A stretch of 13,427 bases of DNA from DATMBL01 sp035559295 (lineage in GTDB: Bacteria; Desulfobacterota; Binatia; UBA9968), in assembly GCA_035559295.1 (NCBI GenBank), contig DATMBL010000043.1, positions 1 through 13,427 on the forward strand, read 5' to 3'. The notes beneath the pieces are model-generated. The model saw nothing but the letters and a program-made list of their open reading frames with translations. It did no database searches and was not told the origin of the DNA. Positions 6,061 to 11,428 of this stretch are shown in pieces. The stretch's first letter is position 1. Each line of letters begins with the position of its first letter. A program made the position numbers and the translations under genes.

Positions 6061-8229
6061 TCAGAAGTTGACGCTCGTGCTCACGATGAAGGTTCGCCCG
6101 GCGCCGGGTACGACGTGCGACGGATGCACGCTCTCGAAGTAAAATTCGTTGGTTAGGTTCTGGGCGTTCAAACGCAGCTGAATCTTCTCGGTCAGTTTGT
6201 AAGCAACCGTGGCGTCCCAACGGACATAACCGTCAACGCGATTGGTGTTAGTGCTATTTGCGAAACGACTGCCGACGTAGGTAGGCCCGCCGCCGATCTG
6301 CCATTTGTCCAAGAAATCATAAGTGGTCCAGAGCGTGGCGCTGTGTTCGGGCACGTTTTGCAACTTATTACCCACGACCGTTGGGTCGGTCGATTTGCGA
6401 AATTCGGAGTCGAGGAAGGTATATCCGGCGAACACGTTCCAGCCGGGTAGAATACGCCCCGCAACCCCGACCTCGACGCCTTGGACCCGTTGTTTGCCCT
6501 CGAGCACCTGCAATCCCGTCACGGGGTCGCTCACGCGGGCGTTCGTTTTGTCGATGCGAAAGAGCGCGCCCTGAAGGCCCAACGCGCCGCCCATGAACCC
6601 CAGCTTGGCGCCGATTTCGAGAATTCGGTTCTTCTCCGGCGCGGTCTCCTGGTTGTTGGCGGACAGCGACAGGGCCTCGGCGGAAGGGTTGAACGACGTG
6701 CCGTAAGAAAAATAGTAGCTCTGAGACAGCGTCGGGTGAAAAACCAACCCCCCGCGGTAGCTGAGCATTCTGTCGATTCGATTGAAGTCTCTGGCCGTCG
6801 GAATGTTTCTTTTGTCGTCGAAACTGGTGCTGAAGTAGTCCCAGCGAATTCCGCCGACGACGTCGAAGTAATCGTTCAATCGAAGCTGATCCGCGGCAAA
6901 AATTCCAAATCCAAAGGCAGTCGTGTCGCTCTTGGCGGCGAGAACGCGCGTCATGCCTGATGTATTGGGGTTAGGGTTTGGATTGGCAGGGTTCGGGTCG
7001 GCGGGCTCGCCATTATAGTTGTAGCGGAGCACGTCGAAACTCTCCCGCGAGATTTCGACGCCGGTCGTGAGCGTATGCTTGAAACCGAGGGTCGAGAACT
7101 TGGCCGTCAGGTCGGTCTGGTTGCTCAGGATGCTCTCCTGCGTGTCGCGCTCGACATGGTTCCTGGTGATCGTTGCGAGCGCGGCGTTAAAACCGGGTAT
7201 CGTCGGGGCGGCTTCTCGGTCGCCGTGACTGAAGCGCAGGGTGTTGCGCAGACTCAAGTTGTCGTTGAAATGATGGTCAAGCCTGGCGGTGCCGATGTTA
7301 ACTAGTGTACGCTCATAGTCCTCTTTGGCCAGGCCGTAAAAATTTTCTCGGCTAAAACGGATCGGCTTTCCGTTCGGGGCGAAAGGAAACCCGTAATCCG
7401 GGAGATTGTCCTCGTGTTGAATCAGGTAGCTCAGCCTGAACTCCGTCGGCGTGCCGAGGCCGAACGCGATGGAAGGAGCGAAGCCGAATCGCGTGTTCTC
7501 GACCACGTCCCGCTCCGCGATGTCGTTTCGATGGGCCATCAAGTTGACGCGCAAAGCCGCCGTCGGAGATATGAAAGTCAGCGGCTGATTGACATCCGCC
7601 GTGCCTCTGAAAAAGAGGTCGGTGCCGCCGCTGAAGATGCCGTTGTAGGAGGGGTCGAGACGCGGACTCTTGCTGACTTGATTGATGATCCCCCCGGTCG
7701 AGCCACGCCCGAAGTAGGTCGAAGACGGTCCTTTGATAACTTCGACCGCTTCCAGGTTGAAGGAATCGCGAAAGTACGATCCCTGATCTCGCACTCCGTC
7801 GATGAACATATCGTTTCGCGCGTTGAACCCGCGCAATGTAAAGCCGTCGCCCTGCGCGCCTCCACCCTCGCCGGCGGCGATGCCGATACCGGTGACGTTA
7901 CGCAGCGCGTCGCGGAGCGTCGTACCGGCTTGTTCTTCGATAACTCTCTGCGGCACGATGGTGATGGATTGCGGCGTATCCTTGAGCGGCTCGGGGAATC
8001 TGGACAGCGAAGACTGGGGAATGTAGTACGGGCTGGGCTGCTCTCTGACGATGACCGGGGGAAGGACGAACTCTTCCTTTTTCTCGGCCTCCTCTGCGGA
8101 CGCGCTGGAGGTCACCAGCGCAAACGTGAGCGCGATCGCACGGCTGACGCCTTCACCGGCGATCAGAGTGATGGCTCGGCGACTTTTTTTGTTGCGCCTT
8201 TCGATGGCGCGCCTCTGTTGACGACTCAT
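6061..8229 (-). CDS. TonB-dependent siderophore receptor, Fiu/PiuA-like (catecholate type)
   Basis: A complete 722-aa outer-membrane receptor. A basic N-terminus and hydrophobic stretch form a signal peptide, probably cut after SSASA (residue 45). A segment near FVLPPVIV (54-61) may be the TonB box. The plug domain spans about 82-190, with DTPQSITIVP (84-93), the FIDGVRDQGSYFRD loop (142-155) and VEVIKGPSSTYFGRG (162-176). The rest is the 22-strand barrel, ending VPGAGRTF..STSVNF with the terminal Phe needed for BamA recognition. The IDGVRDQG plug and HPSHVVPGAGR near the end are typical of the Fiu/PiuA group. A strong GGAGGT site lies 5 nt before the ATG at 8229. The piuC, PepSY and TonB neighbours support ferric-catecholate import. 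An extracellular region carries an Asn-Pro repeat (residues 411-422). Confidence 0.95.
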   Translation of the reverse strand: MSRQQRRAIERRNKKSRRAITLIAGEGVSRAIALTFALVTSSASAEEAEKKEEFVLPPVIVREQPSPYYIPQSSLSRFPEPLKDTPQSITIVPQRVIEEQAGTTLRDALRNVTGIGIAAGEGGGAQGDGFTLRGFNARNDMFIDGVRDQGSYFRDSFNLEAVEVIKGPSSTYFGRGSTGGIINQVSKSPRLDPSYNGIFSGGTDLFFRGTADVNQPLTFISPTAALRVNLMAHRNDIAERDVVENTRFGFAPSIAFGLGTPTEFRLSYLIQHEDNLPDYGFPFAPNGKPIRFSRENFYGLAKEDYERTLVNIGTARLDHHFNDNLSLRNTLRFSHGDREAAPTIPGFNAALATITRNHVERDTQESILSNQTDLTAKFSTLGFKHTLTTGVEISRESFDVLRYNYNGEPADPNPANPNPNPNTSGMTRVLAAKSDTTAFGFGIFAADQLRLNDYFDVVGGIRWDYFSTSFDDKRNIPTARDFNRIDRMLSYRGGLVFHPTLSQSYYFSYGTSFNPSAEALSLSANNQETAPEKNRILEIGAKLGFMGGALGLQGALFRIDKTNARVSDPVTGLQVLEGKQRVQGVEVGVAGRILPGWNVFAGYTFLDSEFRKSTDPTVVGNKLQNVPEHSATLWTTYDFLDKWQIGGGPTYVGSRFANSTNTNRVDGYVRWDATVAYKLTEKIQLRLNAQNLTNEFYFESVHPSHVVPGAGRTFIVSTSVNF
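6964..6999 (-). repeat. Asn-Pro coding hexamer repeat in the receptor
   Basis: Six-base units encoding Asn-Pro, interrupted once by Ala, cover receptor residues 411-422. The units differ at third positions, so this is a degenerate repeat rather than a clean microsatellite. Length change by whole units would keep the reading frame. It probably lies in a surface loop between barrel strands. Confidence 0.6.
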
Positions 8230-8258
8230 GCTCCACCTCCGAAATTGGCAAAATCTCG

Positions 8259-8392
8259 CTGGCTGGCGTGAGTAGTCTCAGAAGCTGGCTCGCGTTGGTT
8301 GTGAGTGGAAAACGGGTTCTTCATTTTTCCCGACGCATTTTCCGCAGAACGTTGGCTGGCTTGTCCGCGCCGGGAAGGGCGGGATGGCTGGC
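8259..8392. repeat. Four copies of a GGCTGGC-like motif in the hemP-receptor gap
   Basis: CTGGCTGGC (8259-8267), GCTGGCT (8284-8290), TGGCTGGC (8353-8360) and TGGCTGGC (8385-8392) lie within 134 nt of non-coding DNA between hemP and the receptor gene. On the coding (-) strand the motif reads GCCAGCC. It may be a regulator site or a composition effect; no known consensus is claimed. Confidence 0.4.
8307..8343 (-). promoter_or_regulatory. Interrupted inverted repeat in the hemP-receptor gap (possible partial terminator or processing hairpin)
   Basis: On the - strand, GGAAAA (8343-8338) pairs with TTTTCC (8312-8307) and, inside it, CGGG (8332-8329) pairs with CCCG (8316-8313), with a 5-nt bulge on one side and a 12-nt loop. 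The last arm ends in only four T residues, so it is at best a weak terminator. It could adjust receptor expression relative to the upstream genes or stabilise a processed end. Confidence 0.3.
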
Positions 8393-8408
8393 TTTAGCTA
8401 GTGCGACA

Positions 8409-8597
8409 CTACTTCGTCAAGATCAGTTTGCCGTTTCGCGTGATGCGCAGGTTGTACTCCTCGTCTTGGTGCACGATGATGACTTCGTTGTTACCCTGAA
8501 AAAGCTGGCGGCTTTCGATCCGTGGTTTTTTAGCCGAAGCGGGCGCGAGCCGCGGCTCTGCTTGTTTGGAAACAAGATGCACGGGCAATTCTTTCAT
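8409..8597 (-). CDS. hemP: HemP/HmuP family hemin-uptake protein
   Basis: A 62-aa protein with the full C-terminal HemP signature: SRQLFQG (29-35), then EVIIVHQDEEYNLRITRNGK (38-57) and a final LILTK. The N-terminal half is a variable Lys/Pro/Ala-rich region. HmuP in Bradyrhizobium and HemP in Burkholderia act as transcriptional activators of haem-receptor genes, so a regulatory rather than transport role is likely; that function is from family knowledge. It starts 3 nt after the tonB stop (TAA then ATG at 8597) and is therefore coupled to tonB. The next gene, 179 nt downstream, is a siderophore-type rather than an obvious haem-type receptor. Confidence 0.93.
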   Translation of the reverse strand: MKELPVHLVSKQAEPRLAPASAKKPRIESRQLFQGNNEVIIVHQDEEYNLRITRNGKLILTK

Positions 8598-8600
8598 CGG

Positions 8601-9449
8601 TTAACGGAGCTCGAATTTCACGGGCAGCAGCACCCAGACGGACACGGGCTCATTTCCCCGCCGTGCCGGCTCGAAGCGCCACTTCTTAACCGCGTCTGCG
8701 GCGGCGACATCGAGGTCGCGGAAACCGGCGGATTGTTCGACGAGCACTTCGCCGACGCGCCCGTTTTCCAGCACGCGAACACGCAGCATCGTCACGCCTT
8801 CGGCCCCGGCTCTTCTTGCGGACTCGGGGTAGCGGGGTTTGACCTGATAGCCGCCAAGCGGCCGAGCGAGACCCGAGAGCGCTTTTCCCGGCCCAACGCC
8901 GCCGCCTCCGTCGCCGTGGCCTGAGGCGCCGCGGCCCAGGCCCGAGCTGGCTTGGCCTCCGCCGCCCCCTTCGACACCGCTTCCGCCGACCACGCCGACG
9001 TCACCCCGATCGAACACATTTCCAACTCCGGCGGCGCCGCCGGCCGCTTCGCCGGGTTCGTTGCCGCTGTTCCAGCCGCCCTTGACCGAGCCGGGCTCGG
9101 GCGGAAGCGAGGCCAACTCCGGAGGCGGCTCTTCGATCGGTTCTGGCTCGGTCATTTCTTGTTTCGTGTTCCCCACCGGAGGCACGGGCTCGACCTGATG
9201 CACCTCGGGCTTCGAAAGGAGTTTCGGAGCGGTAATTTTATCGCGCCTGGGTTTGGGCTTTGGCGGCGGCGGTGGAGGCGGCGGCTCCATATTTTTGGGT
9301 CGTTCCATCGACGCAATCTCGATCAGCTCGATCGGCACGGTCCTCGGCTGCACCGGTTTGGCGCGCACGATGAGTGCCGCTAACGGCACCAGAGCCAAAT
9401 GAATCAAGGAGGAAGCCGTGAACGACGCGATCAGCCAACGGTCATTCAT
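8601..9449 (-). CDS. tonB: TonB family energy transducer with Pro-rich and Gly-rich linker
   Basis: A 282-aa periplasm-spanning protein. One N-terminal transmembrane helix (about residues 6-29) carries His17, which matches the position of the functional His in E. coli TonB. A Pro-rich segment follows (55-120, including eight consecutive prolines), then an unusual Gly-rich segment (about 124-190). The C-terminal TonB domain spans about 200-282, with YPESARRAGAEGV (207-219), VRVLENGRVGEV (224-235) and KWRFEPA (256-262). It transmits the proton-motive force harvested by ExbB-ExbD to outer-membrane receptors, here probably the receptor encoded downstream and the one at 11429-13427. The ATG at 9449 lies 3 nt after the exbD stop, so translation is coupled. 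Confidence 0.94.
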   Translation of the reverse strand: MNDRWLIASFTASSLIHLALVPLAALIVRAKPVQPRTVPIELIEIASMERPKNMEPPPPPPPPKPKPRRDKITAPKLLSKPEVHQVEPVPPVGNTKQEMTEPEPIEEPPPELASLPPEPGSVKGGWNSGNEPGEAAGGAAGVGNVFDRGDVGVVGGSGVEGGGGGQASSGLGRGASGHGDGGGGVGPGKALSGLARPLGGYQVKPRYPESARRAGAEGVTMLRVRVLENGRVGEVLVEQSAGFRDLDVAAADAVKKWRFEPARRGNEPVSVWVLLPVKFELR

Positions 9450-9452
9450 TGT

Positions 9453-9857
9453 TCAGTCCTTGGGCTTGACCGCGATGGCGATTCTGGATGCGTTCGCGCC
9501 GCGGGCGATATCCATCACTTCGATCACACGGCCATGCTCGACCTTGTCGTCGGCGCTGATGACGACGAACCGGTCGGCGCTGGTTGCGAGCTCTCGGCGG
9601 AGGCGCTCGCCAAGGGCGGCTTTGTCGACCGGCTCTTTGTTGAAAAAAACCCGCGCTTCGCGGTCCACGGTGATGGCGATGCTCTCAGCCGGCGGCTCAC
9701 GGCCGGCGGCCGCTTTGGGAAGGTTCACCGGCAGGCCTTTGTAGTGGGCCATCGCGAGCGTAGAGATCATGAAGAACACCAACAGAAAAAAGATCGTATC
9801 GATCATCGGGATGATCTCGATCCGTGCCTTTTTGGCGTGTCTGCGCTGCAGGCGCAT
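9453..9857 (-). CDS. exbD: ExbD biopolymer transport protein
   Basis: A 134-aa inner-membrane protein. The short basic N-terminus is followed by a single transmembrane helix beginning IEIIPMIDTIFFLLVFFM (13-30). Asp20 is the essential membrane carboxylate (E. coli Asp25) that carries protons in the ExbB-ExbD motor. The periplasmic domain follows, with SIAITVDREARVFFN (60-74) and a VVISADDKVEHGRVIEVMD stretch (98-116). The start is taken as the ATG at 9857, which overlaps the exbB stop as TGATG and has GAGGAG 8 nt upstream; the TTG one codon earlier (9860) is less likely. Confidence 0.95.
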   Translation of the reverse strand: MRLQRRHAKKARIEIIPMIDTIFFLLVFFMISTLAMAHYKGLPVNLPKAAAGREPPAESIAITVDREARVFFNKEPVDKAALGERLRRELATSADRFVVISADDKVEHGRVIEVMDIARGANASRIAIAVKPKD

Positions 9858-10456
9858 CAACGCTTCTCCTCGAGCAACAGTTCCAGCGAGGAGCTATAAT
9901 GTTCGATGGCGTCGATCTCCTGTTCGGCGCGCGCCGTAAAGTAGTTGTAGGGGACCAACGTGAAAATGGCAATCAAGAGACCCGTCGCCGTAGCGATGAG
10001 CGCTTCGGCGACACCCCCGGTGACCGCATGGGGCTGTCCCATTCCCGCTTCGGCCATGACGCCAAAAGAGCCGATCATGCCTACAACCGTTCCGAGGAGC
10101 CCGAGCAGGGGCGCGAGTGTAATGATCGTGTCCAACACCCCGAGCCGCCTTTTGAGCAGGGGCATTTCGGCCTGCGCTGCGGCTTCCATCGCCTTGCCCG
10201 GAGCGGGGTTTCGGTGCGCGATCCCGGCGGCGAGCACGCGGGCGATCGGATGCTCCGAAGAGCGACCCAAACGCAACGCTTCCTCATATTCGCCTTTTTC
10301 CACCAAAGCAAGGATGTCTTCGGCCGGCCGGCGGCTTTTTACTTTGCACCAAAAGATTATCCGCTCGATGGTCAGCGCAACGGCGACCAACGAACAAAGC
10401 AGAAGCGGGATCATGACGACGCCGCCCTTGACGACGATCTCGAATGCGTAGGTCAT
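9857..10456 (-). CDS. exbB: ExbB proton-channel protein (MotA/TolQ/ExbB family)
   Basis: A 199-aa inner-membrane protein with three transmembrane helices: about 12-34, 108-133 and 146-170. The conserved MotA/TolQ/ExbB core is LAPLLGLLGTVVGMIGSF (114-131) and GGVAEALIATATGLLIAI (147-164). Thr123 and Thr157 are the pore threonines (E. coli Thr148 and Thr181). Its pentamer surrounds ExbD and drives TonB. The long E. coli-type N-terminal region is missing, which is common in this shorter class. The start ATG at 10456 has AGGGGG upstream; the 48-codon extension to 10600 overlaps the preceding gene and is rejected. It lies 22 nt after the 99-aa gene and overlaps exbD by 1 nt. Confidence 0.96.
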   Translation of the reverse strand: MTYAFEIVVKGGVVMIPLLLCSLVAVALTIERIIFWCKVKSRRPAEDILALVEKGEYEEALRLGRSSEHPIARVLAAGIAHRNPAPGKAMEAAAQAEMPLLKRRLGVLDTIITLAPLLGLLGTVVGMIGSFGVMAEAGMGQPHAVTGGVAEALIATATGLLIAIFTLVPYNYFTARAEQEIDAIEHYSSSLELLLEEKR

Positions 10457-10478
10457 CTGGCCGTCCCCCTCGGCGGTA

Positions 10479-10778
10479 TCACAGTTCGCCGGCCGAGGCC
10501 GGAAGTTGGCGGCGTTCGGAAAGACGACGGATCGCCTCACGTCTCCACCTGAGCGCCTCGGCAATGTAGTATTCGAACAGCGCGGGCCGCCGCGCCGCAT
10601 GCTTTCTTAGCGCGAGGACGAGGTAGTGAAGCGAAATAATCGCCGCGGTCTCGAGACTCGGCGTTTGGCGGTATTTCCCCTCGAGCCAGAGAGCCGCCTT
10701 GAGAATCGTCGTGTTGGGAACACACGCGGCCTGGCGATGCATCTGCCACGCTCGTTCGATCCACGGATTGAAAGTCAT
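10479..10778 (-). CDS. 99-aa unknown protein, first gene of the iron-uptake operon
   Basis: I do not recognise this protein. It begins MTFNPWIERAWQMHR, is probably all helical, rich in Arg/Ala/Leu, and has no signal peptide. The segment ETAAIISLHYLVLAL (43-57) is moderately hydrophobic but flanked by Lys/Arg-His clusters and is more likely an amphipathic helix than a membrane span. A second Arg-rich helix (about 66-91) follows. The ATG at 10778 has GGAGG (10783-10787) at 4-nt spacing, which decides the start. A longer frame to 10910 would run through the promoter and hairpin and is rejected. As the first gene of an ExbB-ExbD-TonB-HemP operon, 22 nt before exbB, it may be a cytoplasmic accessory factor or regulator for iron uptake. 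Confidence 0.8.
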   Translation of the reverse strand: MTFNPWIERAWQMHRQAACVPNTTILKAALWLEGKYRQTPSLETAAIISLHYLVLALRKHAARRPALFEYYIAEALRWRREAIRRLSERRQLPASAGEL

Positions 10779-10792
10779 GTTGCCTCCAAATA

Positions 10793-10823
10793 AAAAGCCC
10801 GAAAGGAAAAGGCGGGCTTTTCC
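10793..10823 (-). terminator. Terminator-like hairpin with a competing hairpin in the operon leader (attenuator candidate)
   Basis: On the - strand AAAAGCCCG (10821-10813) pairs perfectly over 9 bp with CGGGCTTTT (10801-10793), and the T run continues to five T. The structure sits between the promoter and the GGAGG of the 99-aa gene, ending 5 nt before that GGAGG. The 5' arm can instead pair as GGAAAAG (10823-10817) with CTTTTCC (10811-10805) over 7 bp with a 5-nt loop, and the two folds exclude each other. On the + strand the first hairpin also ends in TTTT, so it might terminate in both directions. Confidence 0.55.
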
Positions 10824-10862
10824 TCCGGGCTCTGGGTGGGAACCTCGGGCCGCTTGAAAGTT

Positions 10863-10891
10863 CGTATAGTCAAAGATTATTTCTTTGTCAA
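10863..10891 (-). promoter_or_regulatory. Candidate sigma70-type promoter of the iron-uptake operon
   Basis: On the - strand a perfect -35 TTGACA (10891-10886), a 17-bp spacer and TATACG (10868-10863, 4/6) as the -10. The start of transcription would be near 10856, giving a leader of about 78 nt that contains the hairpin pair. The position upstream of the first gene fits a single main promoter for the operon. Confidence 0.65.
10871..10887. promoter_or_regulatory. 17-bp palindrome inside the promoter spacer (candidate operator)
   Basis: CAAAGA (10871-10876) and TCTTTG (10882-10887) form perfect 6-bp arms around a 5-nt A/T centre. The site fills the -35/-10 spacer and overlaps the -35 by two bases, an ideal place for repression. 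The A/T-rich sequence resembles a Fur box only loosely, so the regulator is not named; iron repression is expected for such an operon. Confidence 0.45.
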
Positions 10892-10997
10892 GGCATACAT
10901 CAACGCTCATGACGGATTGAGCCGGAATGTTGAAATCAACCTCTGTCTGCTGTGCGGAATAGACAAAAACGCGTGATTTCTATCAGGGCGGGGGCTC

Positions 10998-11171
10998 GTG
11001 AGAACCGAAGCTAAGGACACAGCAATCCTCAGCCACCCTATCAATGATTTCGTAGACCGCCTTTGTTCAAAAAAATACTGGCTGGCGGGGGCTACCTTGG
11101 ACCCAATACTGCGAAGACGTTTAGGAGCGAAAAAGCCTGACGTCGGTCCTAGGCTGAAAAAGCTTGGCTAG
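10998..11171 (+). CDS. Possible 57-aa ORF of unknown function
   Basis: A frame from GTG 10998 to TAG 11169-11171 encodes a basic, protein-like peptide containing HPINDFVDRLCSKKYWLAGA (residues 13-32) and ending GPRLKKLG. The upstream in-frame stop is at 10974-10976, and GGGGG at 10991 could serve as a weak ribosome site 3 nt away. The same frame runs on for another 48 codons after the TAG, so it might also be the remnant of a longer broken gene. It is divergent from the iron-uptake operon. I recognise no family and cannot exclude chance. Confidence 0.35.
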   Translation: MRTEAKDTAILSHPINDFVDRLCSKKYWLAGATLDPILRRRLGAKKPDVGPRLKKLG

Positions 11172-11428
11172 ATTATCGGCTTTGCAGGAGCCGACAACCC
11201 GGTTCGTAAGCGTAGCTGCTTTCGTTGCCGGTTCGGCGGACAACCCGCAGACAAGCGCGGCTTAACCCGCAGGACGCACTTTATTGAAGCCGAGCCAATA
11301 CCTGCTCGAATAGCTTGAGATAAGGATAGCTACGGTGAAAAATTCGGGCTAACGCTACCCCTTTTAGCGGGCGTGGAATCCTTTGCCTCTGATCATCTTA
11401 CCAAAAACCACAACCACTGAACTGCTTC
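11172..11428. other. Spacer with clustered palindromes downstream of the second receptor
   Basis: No convincing gene. It holds TCGGCT/AGCCGA (11176-11181 and 11189-11194, 7-nt loop), GTTGCCG paired with CGGaCAAC (11224-11244), and direct repeats of AACCCGCAG (11242-11250 and 11264-11272). A weak - strand hairpin at 11346-11361, followed on that strand by a T run (11342-11338), is the best terminator candidate for the second receptor, about 70 nt after its stop, but it has a G-G mismatch. None of these is a clear attachment or integron site. Confidence 0.4.

Noticed and set aside
5347..6220. Long upstream extensions of piuC (to 6220)
   Set aside because: They overlap the receptor coding sequence and add low-complexity Arg-rich sequence absent from the 226-aa family.
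7414..8271. 285-codon + strand ORF opposite the Fiu-like receptor
   Set aside because: It is an antisense shadow of a clear TonB-dependent receptor; its translation is Arg/Glu/Val-rich and has no family features.
11134..11155. AGCCT/AGGCT hairpin with T5 on the - strand as terminator for the second receptor
   Set aside because: Only a 5-bp outer stem, nearly 300 nt from the receptor stop, and it lies inside the possible 57-aa ORF.
11224..11275. Integron attC-like look of the GCGCGGCTTAACCCGC stretch
   Set aside because: No matching GTTRRRY partner box and no integrase or cassette gene nearby.
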